From Scortum barcoo (taxonomy: Eukaryota; Chordata; Actinopteri; Centrarchiformes; Terapontidae): a stretch of 64,000 nucleotides of DNA. The stretch spans positions 20,034,085 to 20,098,084 of the forward strand of contig CM041546.1 of the NCBI GenBank assembly GCA_023238725.1, in the 5' to 3' direction. Every line of letters starts with the position of its first letter. The first letter of the stretch is position 1. Under the pieces are notes generated by a model. It was not told the origin of the DNA. It worked only from the letters and a program-made list of their open reading frames with translations, and did not search any database. Both the position numbers and the translations under genes were made by a program. Shown piece by piece: positions 13,785 through 25,700 of the stretch.

Positions 13785-14400
13785 ACTCAGGATCTGTACT
13801 CAAGTAATATATTCAGGTACTTGTACTTGAAAATACATTTTTATAACTTATACATGTCTCACACTCCATTTCAAAGGGGGATATACTGCACTTTTTACTC
13901 TATCACACTCCCCTGGCGGATGTAGTCACAAGTTACTTTACAGATTGAGATTTTACTAAATTAAAAACAGATATGTATGGAAAATAATATAAAATATATG
14001 ACGAGCCTATGAAAGAGCGGTTCAAACTATTTTACTTGTGTTGTGGCCCTTTGTCTCATTGCTGTTCCACAAAAGAGAGATTTCCACTCTAAACTTCTCA
14101 CGTGGTTTTATTTGAAAAGAAAAATGCAAATATTGGAGAAAAGATCTCTTCTTTACCATCCCATGAATCACCTCATGACCTTTTGGATTAATTACCACAG
14201 TATATGTAAAGCAGTTAAAACTAGCCCCCCTCTCCACCAGCTACAACAGTAAAATGCTGCTTACACGTTTATGCATCAGTATTTAAACAGATCTTATGAT
14301 GTCAGGTCAGTCACAGGAGGCATTTTACTGCAGAGAGCTATTTTACATTTAATACTTTCAGTGCATTTTGCTGGTAACATTTCTGTACTTTTACCTAGCA
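13785..14400. repeat. Interspersed repeat of the 'AAGTAAAAGTAC' type
   Basis: Contains tandem-like AGTACTTGTACTTG strings, CATTTCAAAGGGGGATATACTGCACTTTTTAC and CCAGCTACAACAGTAAAATG. Closely similar strings recur at 33180-33990, 36880-37060 and 58200-58740 in this window, so it is a dispersed repeat family; the exact class is not assigned. Confidence 0.55.
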
Positions 14401-14602
14401 GGTTACATGCTCATGAAGATAAGGTGTTAAAATGTGGCACGGAGCATGAGGCAAACGACCACGGGTGTCCCCACCAAATGGCAATAAATATATAAAAATA
14501 AACTGCCTTTTGTCGGTGCACACTTGTCGTCTGACGCAACGACACGCAGACAAATGCTGACTGAGTGTGACAGTGGGAGAATGCCCCTCTGCTCTTTCTC
14601 AT

Positions 14603-14709
14603 CGTGGGAGCGTGGAGCAGGAGGCTTCATCCTCACTTTATTACCTGTTAAAACCGATACTTCATTTACAAAGTGTGCTTGGAGGAGACTTGGCTCTCGG
14701 GTTCCCACG
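14603..14709 (+). promoter_or_regulatory. Paired-site module B (107 bp)
   Basis: Starts CGTGGGAG (14603-14610) and ends TTCCCACG (14702-14709). The centre reads CTCACTTTATTACCTGTTA followed by AAACCGATAC, nearly identical to module C. The stretch AAGTGTGCTTGGAGGAGA also matches C (AAGTGTGTTTGGGGAAGA). Same orientation and spacing as module A. Confidence 0.5.
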
Positions 14710-15021
14710 CGCACACGTCACACGCAGAATGATCAAGAGCGGTTTTTGTTCCAGTAAATAAACACATTCATCGGATGAGCCGCGCGTAAAAGGGTACACT
14801 TTACGCGTGGAGAAGAACTACCGTTTCATTTGACAAAATATGACTGCATGTGATGTATAACTTGAAAATAAAATAATAAAATACTGATTTTGGTAGGTTG
14901 TCGGACAAAGGACGACCCATCCAGTTGGTTTAGTTTTATTTACTGAGTGTGGGAGACTGTCCACATCGACAAACCCTCCGTCGTTATAACAAATGTGGGA
15001 GTAGCTCATTTAACTCTCTCT

Positions 15022-15127
15022 CATGGGAAACTTGGGCAGGCAGCCCTATTCACACTTTATTACCTGTGAGGATCGATACGTTAAAACGAAGTGTGTTTGG
15101 GGAAGAAGTGGCACTCGGGTTCTCACG
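15022..15127 (+). promoter_or_regulatory. Paired-site module C (106 bp, degenerate sites)
   Basis: Bounded by CATGGGAA (15022-15029) and TTCTCACG (15120-15127), each one base away from the consensus of the other modules. The centre CACACTTTATTACCTGTGA then GATCGATAC is clearly homologous to module B. Probably a decayed copy. Confidence 0.45.
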
Positions 15128-15129
15128 CG

Positions 15130-16100
15130 CCGCTTCTCAGAAATGTGCAGCCGTTTGGTTTCAGCGTCGCGCGTAAAGTTGCAAATACCTGTGAAATAAC
15201 GAGCACGGGTATTTGTAATCTTACGCGCGACACGCGAATGGTAATTACAGCAGATTTTGCAGATTGTTTGTAGCTCAAGTTGATTAAAACAAGATGCATT
15301 TAACTTTGAACTGTGGTCGGTTTTGTTTTACATCCACATCCAAAGAGACACGACTTCACAGATCAGCGCATTAGAGTGGATTTTACGCACGTCGTAACAG
15401 CGTGTTTTGTTGTGAATTTTACAGAATTTATGCAAATCTAAGTCTTCGCCGAGTCACTGAGTGGGCTCTTAATCAAATAGTTTTCCCTTTCACTTGATTT
15501 TTTTCGGCCCCACGCTCCTTTTTTTCTCGGTCGGAGGACGCGTCCGGTCCGTCCATAATAATGGCCCGAGGAGTCACCCACAGTCATCTGTCTGAGCGTC
15601 ACGCTGTTTTGGCGGATGTTGGTTGTTTTGCCTCACATATGTAAATTGGCGTCACACGAGCTGGCGACACCTCTCAATGACGCGTGCCGCTCAAAGCGCC
15701 AGCTGCACGTGCCTCTGGATTAGCGGAGGGTCTATGGACGCGTCGTTCAGTCTGCTGTCATCATATTCGTCCAAATGTGTTAAAAATAAATCATTAAGAA
15801 AAGTAACAGTAGAAAATACATAACATATCCTTTGTATATTTCATGTATAAGTTCATTTGAATGCTTTAACAGTGACAGTCTTCCCTTTTCACATGATGTG
15901 GCCAACTCTTAACATTAAAACTGGAGAGGAAAAGAGTCACAGCAAAGTATCATACTTTGCTGTGTGCTTGTACTACTGTATATTTCACATTAACATTAAC
16001 GACTTGGCGAACTGATTCAGAAGTTTCAGCATGGATTAAAAACAGCAGTAAAATTAAGTGTGCGGTCCGTGGGGAGGGGCTTAAAGTTACGCCCACCTTT
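15130..16100. other. Upstream region of bHLH copy B
   Basis: No coding exon recognised. CpG-rich patches carry recurring GCGTAAA/TTTACGC motifs (about 15168, 15220, 15382). A CACGTG lies at about 15702. The proximal part ends in a TATA-like TTTAAAAA at 16103-16110, roughly 85 bases before the start codon. Confidence 0.4.
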
Positions 16101-16102
16101 GG

Positions 16103-16110
16103 TTTAAAAA
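16103..16110 (+). promoter_or_regulatory. TATA-like box of bHLH copy B
   Basis: TTTAAAAA, preceded by CCCACCTTTGG, sits about 85 bases before the ATG, a plausible core promoter for a short 5'UTR. Seen by eye only. Confidence 0.4.
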
Positions 16111-16193
16111 GCGCTCACTGACTGAGCTGTGGGCACACTGTCTGAAAGACTGACGAAGAAGCTGTTACCTCAGCGTTGTTCTTGGACTAAATC

Positions 16194-17156
16194 ATGAAAC
16201 TGTTTCAGGATTCAGAGGACGCAAAGGCCAAAAGGAAGGTACTTGTATCATTTATGCTTTCTTAAAATATTACATGTTAATTTGCGGCCCTTTGCAGGGT
16301 CTTTAGTCCATTCTGTCTCTTCAGATATGTACATTACTTCGTATGTGGGGCAAAAGTAGGCTTTTGAAAAAGCTGAAGTAACTTTACCTTTGACTCTCAT
16401 TTCATTCATTAACTTGATTCTTTTTTTTTCTCTCGTAGAGTCTTAAACCTCAGGTGGAGAAACGTCGAAGAGAGAGAATGAACCGGAGCCTGGAGAGCCT
16501 CAAGACGCTTCTGCTTCAGCGACAGGTAAAGACCACACAGCTGCGGTGGTCACTTTGCTCATCCCACAAGACTAAAGAGCTCTTTCTTAGGAGTTGAGAC
16601 ACTCTTTGTTAACTCTTTGTTTCTGTGTCAGGAAGCGACTCAGCGCAGAGTGGAGAAGGCTGAGATACTGGAGCAGACGGTCCTGTTCCTCCAGAACACA
16701 GGAGGCAAGACGAGAGCTGAAGGCGGCGGCGGAGGCCAGAAACACTCCTTCCAAGACGGTTTCTCCACCTGCCTGCAGAAAGCTGCTCAGTTCCTGGGAC
16801 CTGAGGGGAAAGGCCTGTGGCTCGGAGCAGCGCTGGACGCGTCCTTTGCTGCTCGTTTTTCCCGTTCAGACTCTTCAGACTCTGCAGGCGTCCAAAGGAG
16901 AAATGAGGCTCATTCCTCGTCCAGATCTCTCCTCACGCAGTCCTCCAGGTCTTTTCTTCGGTTGCTGATGCAAAGGTCCGGGTACAGACTGTGCACACCC
17001 GCCCTCCCTGGGGCCACCTGCGTTCAGACCCGCGGAGAATCACACCGCTCCCCCACATCTCTCCAACAGCCCCACACAGTGACGAGTCGAGCAGGCAAAC
17101 AGAGCGCGTCCCAGAGCCAGCCGGCCAGCCAGTCACTGTGGAGGCCGTGGCCCTGA
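16194..17156 (+). CDS. Hes/Her bHLH-Orange repressor, HES7-like (copy B)
   Basis: Tandem paralogue of the gene at 10147, same strand and same three-exon plan: 16194-16238, 16439-16525, 16632-17156, about 218 residues. First exon again encodes 15 residues (MKLFQDSEDAKAKRK). The basic region keeps the Hes-type proline (KPQVEKRRRERMNRSLESLK); helix 2 is RRVEKAEILEQTVLFLQ; the C-terminus is WRPWP for TLE/Groucho binding. The middle of exon 3 (about 16700-16890) is almost base-identical to copy A (about 10695-10870), whereas the 5' and 3' parts of the exon have diverged. This suggests gene conversion or strong constraint. AATAAA at 17417-17422 probably ends the transcript. As copy B keeps the canonical basic domain, it looks the more typical DNA binder of the two. 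Confidence 0.9.
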
Positions 17157-17422
17157 TCACCATCAGAAACTGAACTTTTCATGACTAAAACATGCTGATC
17201 AGTATTCATACAACAGCGTGTGTTGTTCATGTGACTTTATACGAGTACATTTTCAGTGCAATGTCCCCCTGCTCTATAAAGTCTTCTATCTGTGTAGATA
17301 ATGTAAATGTATTATGATGACACCAGTGCTGCTACAGCCTTTACAGGCCAACTCGAGTTAACTGTGTCATGTATGAAGTATTTTTGCACCTTAATTTATT
17401 TTATTTGTCATTTGTAAATAAA

Positions 17423-18071
17423 CAAAAGATGAAAAAAATCACTAATAGTGCATGTTTGTTCATTGATTGTTTGCTGGCACGCGTCTTGAGGACAGAAGCG
17501 TGAGCTTGTTCCACACACATGAAGATGAGAGGCACCATGCGGTGACGCTTCACACAATTTCACAAGCTTAATGCCCACCTCGGAAAACTCTAACAAATAT
17601 ATAGGTGGCCGAAACGTTCAGGGAAATTGATGAGATACTTCGAGTGATGCGGAATTACGCACTTTTTATTGTCGATTTACAATTTTTGTATGACAATTAG
17701 AATCACAAATATATGTACATTTAATAATTATAGTTCAATTTAAGCTATGTATCCAGTTCTCTGTTTGATAAAGCGTTGAAGCCGTGCGTAAATGGTGCCA
17801 TTCCCGTGCGTAATGTCACATCTTCCCGTTTTGACGTCGCCATTGAGTGACACAGTGTTTTGCCTGTTTAAAGATAGAGTTACATGAGAATAGGGATTGC
17901 AGTTATGGTCAAAGCAACTACGTCCTGCATTAAGAAAGTCTCTTTGGATCGTGCGTAAAACAGTTCTGACGCACGCTCTCCGCCATTTAATTGCACCAGT
18001 TTGAGGAGTTGTTCGTACCACATAACAATTCAGTCTGTAACTCATTTGCATCTCAAATGTCGGCGAATGAG
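17423..18071. other. Non-coding spacer with TTACGCAC-type motifs
   Basis: No coding exon seen. At least four copies of TTACGCAC or its complement GTGCGTAA occur (about 17653, 17784, 17806 and 17950), the last just upstream of module D. Confidence 0.35.
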
Positions 18072-18179
18072 CGTGGGAACGCGGGAAGTATCTCCCCACG
18101 GTGTCACCCTCTCCTGTCATGTATCAGTTCTAACAGATAATAAAGCTGTAAATGCAGCGCTATTTCCCCTTTTCCCACG
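18072..18179 (-). promoter_or_regulatory. Paired-site module D, inverted (108 bp)
   Basis: Read on the minus strand: begins CTCGTGGGAAA, has centre GCTTTATTATCTGTTAGAAC then TGATAC, and ends GTTCCCACG. An ATGCAAAT octamer follows (plus-strand ATTTGCAT near 18044), as in module A. It lies between bHLH copy B and the Notch-like gene, in opposite orientation to modules A-C. Confidence 0.5.
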
Positions 18180-19155
18180 AGAAAAATCTGAGACATTTCG
18201 ACGTCATCTGAACAAATTTAAAGTTCAAATATATATACAGATTCGTTTCCAGTCAGGCTATAAAATGCATATGGTAGATTACTGTGACGACATTAATGTC
18301 TCTTTCAAACGTGTTACTTGAAACTAGAAAGTGTGGGTTCTTGTAGTAGAAAAGTGGATTCAAAGGTGGTAAAGGCGCAAAATCCGGAAAACCCTTTGAT
18401 CTTCACTGGCGCGTGTGGGTGTTGTTGCAGGCACGCGCCATTCAGATCAAAAGGTTTTCTGGATTCAACCCCAGTGTGAGAATTACAGCTCAGTATATAT
18501 CTGGAGCTGAGTCCTGTTTGCCTTTTGTTCCACAAGATAAAATCAAGAAGCTAAAAAAAGAGCTTTAATGTAAATCATATTGGAGAACAAAAAGGTTCCC
18601 ACATGGTCAGTGCTGATTATCTGAATGGCCCACCAGTGGTGACCATCAGCCTAAAGAACTGATAATCTGTACACCACCTAAAATAATGGAAGACCACAAT
18701 AAGACAGCTGATACAAACATACAGTCTTTTCCGGTCAGTGGCTGCTGGTCTGGGATTCATGGCCACAGGGAGGGTGTAAAAGTCAGCTGCTGCAGCTGCC
18801 AGAGTTTTATGGATCGCTGGTTGTGTCACCAATCCAAAGTAAAGTTATCGTGTCACCCTAAAAAAAAAAAAAAAGATAAAATCATTTTATTTAACATAGA
18901 ACATTAATTGCATCATGTTACTTTCACTGACCTTCTCCAAAGTTCAAATTTTTGTATATATTTTGAAAATTATTTATGTGATTAATGTGTAATCCGCCTT
19001 TATTTTTCTGCTATGTCTTTAATAGAGATTAAATAAAGACTTGGTAAACAAGGAAATTATACTGATTCATAATAGCAGTATAACACTCGTGCCAAGTATG
19101 ATTCATGTGAATTCAAAAATACAAAAAAAGAAATCCATATCATTTGCATGAAAAG
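18180..19155. other. Non-coding spacer before the Notch-like gene's 3' end
   Basis: No conserved coding sequence. One further TTCCCAC lies at 18596-18602, without the partner site or module core. Confidence 0.3.
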
Positions 19156-19159
19156 TCAC

Positions 19160-19773
19160 TTTATTGCATGCATCAGCAGGATTCTGACATCTTTGTGCAA
19201 CCATGCACGTCTTCTTTTTTTTTACAAGTTATTTTATCAAGTCTCCTTAATCATTTCTGCAATAATCAGAATACATCCTGTTACTGTAGATGTCAGCACA
19301 ATGTGAATGTATTACAGTATTTGGGATTCACAAGATGCTGCATTTTCAGGCTGACTGTGATTTTCATCACGTCTGACATCTTTGACTGTGCCACATAACA
19401 GAAATTTTACAAGGAAAAATATCCTCCTTTCCTTTAAAAAAATATAATAATATAACAATAATTTAGGCAAGGCTGAGTGAACACTGGGGAGGTCATTTGG
19501 GAAGAAACATCTCCAAATGCTGCATTCATCTGACAGGAGTGTAACAAATAAGTAATCTAACAAGCAAATCTGTCAGGCGATTATAGTGAACCAAGGCTGG
19601 GCTCCCTCTATCGTTGGGCCTCCTTGTAAGCCTTGGGCTCAACAACAAAAGACAAAAAATGCCTCTCTGTTAACATAATTTCATTCTAAGTCATCATATT
19701 CACATGTTCTTCGATGTTATTCTTATAGGTTGAATTGAAAGGCAGCTGACATCATATCACTTGTTTCTGTTCT
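19160..19773 (-). other. 3'UTR and poly(A) signal of the Notch-like gene
   Basis: The plus strand shows TTTATT at 19160-19165, i.e. AATAAA on the coding strand about 600 bases after the stop codon. Confidence 0.45.
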
Positions 19774-22700
19774 TTACAAGGCTGTTTGTGTGGAGTCAGA
19801 AGTGTTGTTTGACCTTTCACCTCTGGATTTCTGCTCTGAATTAATTGAACTCACTGCTGCTTGTTCTACTCTACAGGGATTGTCACCGTTTGTGACTGGC
19901 TGGCGATCTGATTGGGTGGCTGCATCTGCGGGAGGTGAAACAACCACTCTTTCCACAGGCTCATTGGCTGTTCTGTCTGTCACAATAATGTAATTAGGCT
20001 CTGGCTGGTGGGTGCTGGAGCGACGCTGCAATGCGTGCTGGGTGCAGGAAAAGGAACGCTGTCGAGGGGCAGGCTGGGGCGACATGAAGTGAGGCGTGGC
20101 AGCTCTGGGGGCGTCCTGATGCCTTTCGCGGTCCTCGTCCTCTGAGGTCACCTCCTGCAAGGTGCTGATCGGCCGAGGAGAGCGGCCCATGATTCTTGGA
20201 GGGACCAGCGCCGTTGCTGATTGGTTGAGCTGCGGTCGCCAGTTCTGAGGTGAGGGGTACTGCACTCGGTTCATTGACCAATCACTGCCAAGACAAGAAA
20301 GTCATCACAATATTAGACAGCAGCACAATAACTGACAGGTTCACAGAAAAGTGGCTATGAAATAGAAATTTACTGCCTGGCAATTTCTCAAATGAAAAAG
20401 GTGTGTTTGGAAACCAACACTTAAATCTTGGATTCCAGAGTGTGTTTGAATGTACCACCAAGAAAGACTTATAATCTCAGCTCTAATTGTTCAAGAGACA
20501 CATACTGTTGTGTGTCGGGGGCACCTTGTTACTGGAACCTTACTTTTGTGGAGGTGGGGTCATGTCTCGATGCGCAATAATCCCAGAGAAAGAGGCGCTT
20601 CTCCCCGGCAGGCCTTGTGATCCCACCCACGGCGAGTACATCAGAGCGCGCTCCTCCCACAGCATGTCATTGGCCGATTCGACAGGAACAGGGCCTCTCT
20701 GAATCTGGTGAGCCAATAGGAGTTCCAGGATCTGGTGGCGCATGCCCTCTCTGGCCACGTCGATTGGGCGACGTCCTCTCCGGTCATGCAGCTCAAGGTT
20801 GGCGCCGTGAAGGAGGAGCAGTCTGGCCGTGTCATAGCAGCCATGGAGGGCGGAGAGGAAGAGCGCAGTCTCGCCCTACCAGAGAAATAACCATACACAT
20901 AACATATTTGTGGCTTGTGATGCTTTAAACAGGACTCAAAGTCAGGATTCAACATAAAAACAGTGAACACTAACCTTGTTGTCTTGCAGGTCCACGGCGG
21001 CCCCGTAGCGAATAAGGGTCCTTGTTAGTGAGAGGTGGTTTACTGAGCATGCCCAGTGCAGGGCTGATCTCCCTGAGAGAGACAGTGTGAGTGGAGGGGA
21101 GGTCAGGGGAAGAAGGGAGGGAGTAAGTCAGCCAATGAACAACCATTACACAACAGAGTCGAGCCCAGGTGGTGAGGAGAGGGAGGATGGAGGGATGGGA
21201 AGAGGAGATGAAATGCCTCAGCCGAAGACAGAAAGAAAAGGAAGAGATGGGACAGAAAGACGGAAAAAATATGAGATGTAAAAAGAAGGACAAGGGGACG
21301 AGGAGACAGAAAAAGCCGGGAGAAAGAGGAGCAACAAAGTTAAAATGTCCATCAACCCGAGTTTGAGCACATTAACTTTGTTCTGAGTCCGAAGAGGGCA
21401 GCAGGGGAGCTGGAGGAGGAGGAGGAGGAAGAAGATGGAGGCCACGGAGAGATGAGCAAAGGACGGGAGAGGAGGGACACAAAGAGAGGATGTGGGAGAG
21501 ACGGGGTAAGTTACACCAGTTACTCAGCCCCTCAGTGTACAGGTGTCAGAAAAAAATGGCTTGTTCAAAGAGCTCTACTTGTTTGTTTTTTTTACTCCAA
21601 GGCGAGCTTTAACCCGTTCATGCACTGGATCCAAATGTGGCATGTGGACGAGACCCAAAGCGTATCCTTATGCTTCAAGTCACCAACCAAGACACCAAGA
21701 ATGACATGTAAGTACAATCTGATTTGGTCTGGGGTTGAGTCTGAACTGAACTGCGACAGCGAGGCATTACCAGTGTGATCGGTGTTGTTGACGGGCACTC
21801 CGGCTCGCAGCAGCTCCAGGACCACTCTGTCCAGTCCGCTACGCACCGCCCGGATTAGGACCACAGACCCATCTGGGCCACACCACTCTGCCGACTGCCG
21901 ACACAAGCAAGCCATGATGAGTATGTAATACAGCTGTAACGTAATACACATTTCACCTACATATTCACATATTCAACAGTTTATATAATGTGGTCTATAG
22001 TTACAGTGAGTCTATGCCAAAAAAACAACAAATATAAATCTTTCTAAAACAGAAACATAAAAACACTTAAGACAAAAAAAAAAAACATGAAACCAAAGAC
22101 ATGTACAGAAGTAACTCTTAAAAAAATCAGTACAACAAGCAAAGGCACAGGACCTCTGAGTGGTCACATCATATTTTTTTCTAGTTAGTGTGCTTCTTTT
22201 ATTCAATCATGTGGACAATTTAGTAAACGTGCAAACAAAATAGTAAAATGTGCACAAGGAATACTTAAATCTTGTGCACAACACACTTAAAACAAAGGAT
22301 TCCCTCATCAAAGTGCTCTGACTAGTAATGATGAAAGCGTCCACAATTTATCTCCATAATGCATTCCAAACTGAAATAAAGTTTTATTACTGAATTCCTA
22401 CCCATAACAAAATAACAAATAAATGTAGCTACATGCTGTCACAGTGGGCTGTGACTATACTGTGTATGCGAGTATTTCATGCACACATTTTACCAAATGA
22501 GGACACATATTGAGTTAAATGTGTGCATAATTTAGTAAAACAAGTGCATGATTGTGATGTGTTGAACCACATAGTAATCTCCATAAAGATATACAGCCCC
22601 AATGGTTCTATCTATAAGTCCTAAATAACAAAACTCAAAAACAAAAACCAAGCACAGACCTGCTGCGGAGGACTGAGCAGAGGAGGAGGCATGGCGTTTC

Positions 22701-25700
22701 TCTCCCATCCTCTAGGTGGAGCTGAGGGAGAACAAGACAAGAAAAAGAACACAACGGAGAAAAAGCATCAGAACCTCATATTGGGGAAGATGGAGCCAGA
22801 AGACATTTGAAATCTTTTGGATATCCAAATGATTAATCTATTATCGAAATAGTCGAGTTAATTTTCTACTGTTTGACCAATTGCTGCAGCTCCATTTCCA
22901 TTTCAAGCTCTACAAAAACAATAAAACTAAGCAGTGTTATTTACACAGCACTGTTCATACCGCTGAAGCCACTGTGCTAACTTAAAAGCAAAACAATAAT
23001 GCATAACAAGGTAACTCAAAGTATGAAAAGAACGGAAAAGGTGGAGGAGAGGAATGAGTGCATGAATAAACCTGAAGCCTTACTTTGCACAGGTCTGCGG
23101 GGCTGTGAGCTCCCGCCCCGGTAGGGCTTCTGCTCCTGGCTCCTGTGGTCGCAGATGGAGGAGTCCTCCAGCCGCCTGGAGCACCTGGCATTGATGTCTT
23201 CCATTGAACTCTGGGTAAAGTCCGTGTCACTTCCTATATCCTGGTCCCTTTTAAGAGGTCTGAAAGGCAAAAGGCACAGTTTTGATAAGGCACACTATGA
23301 AAGCGGTGTGGTCACGCGGTGTTTTCCTTTTTGCAATCTCCGTGTTTTGATTTTGAAGAGCAACACACCCAAACACTTGCTTTTAATAATATGTAAACAT
23401 GCAGGGGTTGGGAGTCTTTGAGGAAATGGACAGAAACTGCTGAACATGACGGGCAGTAGGGATAATTATTGTTTCACCGTCTTGAGTTGTCAGGGGGCCC
23501 ATGAAAGGATTTTCTTTTAGGATTTTTCCCCCTTTTTTTTATTTTAAGATTTGACAGGAAAGTGACAGGAAAGAAATGGAGAGATAATGAGTAATGACAC
23601 GTAACAGCAGTTCTGAACTGGGAACGCTGAGGTCACTTTATCCATCCTTACCCACTGAGGACCATAATTTCTGAGTCACAATATTTTTAACATTCATTCA
23701 AAACATGCTCATTAGGACTGCAGCTATCAACTATATTCATCATGTACTCGTCTTTTCATTCTTTTTCAGATATGTGAGGCAGCTGGTAATTACAGCTGAA
23801 TGACAGGAAAATGTGACGTTCGGCCTTTTCAAAACCTACACAGAGCGAACTCTCACTTGTTTTAGAGTACACCCTATTTGCCCACATGACATCACTCCTC
23901 CAGCAGACAAAACATCCCCTCGGGTCTTTCAAAGCCGCTCCTCTCACCGCATTCGAATGGCATCCTCCCCCAGCGGCTCCCTCCTTCGCTTTTTCTCCGC
24001 TTCCTTCGCTTTCTTCTTTTTTCTTAGGCTGATCTTCTCTTTCTCTCTGCTGGATCTGACCCTCTGCTCCTGGTGGACTGCGTGCGTGTGTGTCAAGGCC
24101 TTGGATTTGGGGTCGATGTCTGTGACTGTGGACCGGTGTCTCACCCTGCCGTCTCCTCTCTCCGCCCGCTGCTGCCTCACCCTCCTCACCACCAAGAACA
24201 CCAACAGGGCCAGCACCACCGGCAAGCCAATCGCTATGGCTATCACGGCCCACAGCCACGCAGGTATCGGCTCTTTGAGGGGAAGGATAGAAAAGGAGTT
24301 TTATTACAGGTTTTATCGGGGCTGCATGGTACAGAAAATACTCACATTAAGATACGTATCACAGCAATATCTAAATACTGATGTTGTTTGGCCACTTGGG
24401 TGCAGCAGAACACGCTATAAACACAACACTGAGATATTATAAAGGTATAAAAATGTGTTAGTAAACAGTTGCTCATCTACAATCAGCAGGCAGGGCGCAA
24501 CACTAGCATTCATTTGGAGTCACGTTTCGGGCCACCTGGTGAATGTAATCCAACCTTCACCTACCTTTTACTGAATCCTGAGGGAAAAATCTAGATGTAA
24601 ATGTTCAGTAGCAAGTTGCTAACAGCGTCTGTTTGCTGTTTGGTACTGGGTAGGTAGTGTACAGTGGGTTCATTAAGCTTTTTCGCTGAAAAAAGCTGCT
24701 TGCTGAGAGTTGTGAGAATGGAGCAAAACAGTAACTTTTAAATGGGGGCCGTAAAAGCAAAAATAAAGTTAGTATAGTTTAAAGGAACTGCAGAAAACTA
24801 TCTGAGGTTCACCACTACAAGTGATCCCTTTCACATTACACTTTATCATTTGATACATTGTTAATATAAAAATAAAAGTTTAGTGTTATCATTGTCTTCG
24901 TCACTCCCAACAGTTCACTTACTGATTGATCAGCTGGTTTATAATGACCGCTAACTGTTGGTTGACAACTTCTTGACTAATATCTCCTTTCGAAAAGTGA
25001 ATTTCTGTAAATCAGACGGTATTCTGTAAAGATATATAAACCTAACCTGCACCTAAAACCAACAATTTTTAATGTAAAAGAGTAAAATAAAAAAATGGCT
25101 GTAAAATTAAAAATAGCTTAATAAATAAATGTAAAGTCATTTTAACTAATAATAATTAATATTTTGTTTTGTAATTTGTCGCCTTTGTCATTTTGATTCA
25201 TGCTGAACTTGGCCATTGAGAGATCAGATGTTAGAACAACTCAAAGTGAAACCTGCAGCCCTGACCATAAACATACACACTGGAAACGGAAAGGTGTTTC
25301 ATAGTATTTTGTTTGGATGAAATTCAAAGACGGATGTGTGCGTGAGACAGGACATGTGAGCCTACCTTTGACTTCCTTTATCTCAGTTTCCTCATCCCTG
25401 CTTCCTATTTCCTCTCGGACACCTCTAACACTGATGACGTCGTTCAGCTCTGGGAGGGTGGGGAACGAGGTGGGCCTCAGCGAAATTACAGCACGCAGGA
25501 AACTGGCTGCCTCGGTGGCATAGGGAAAACAGGTAAAGTGCAGCTGGGAACATGGCCTGTTGTCCACCTGGAGGAAAAGGAGGGAGCTAGGAAAGAGACA
25601 AAGAAAAGGAAACATTAGGAGAGAGCCTGTACGTCATTACAGAGCCTGTAGCTTTGTCAGGATAGATTTACTTAATCTTGTATCTCTTCTCAATTTTCAC

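Noticed and set aside
18596..18602. Fifth paired-site module
   Set aside because: Only a lone TTCCCAC; no partner site at ~105 bp and no TTTATTAYCTGT centre.
23813..24442. 209-codon plus-strand open frame
   Set aside because: Antisense of the Notch-like membrane exon, which has the conserved motifs.
25560..25586. Acceptor CCAG before GTGGACAAC for Notch-like exon 4
   Set aside because: It breaks the reading frame; the upstream CTAG acceptor at 25588-25587 restores the Notch-like GSLLFLQVDN sequence.
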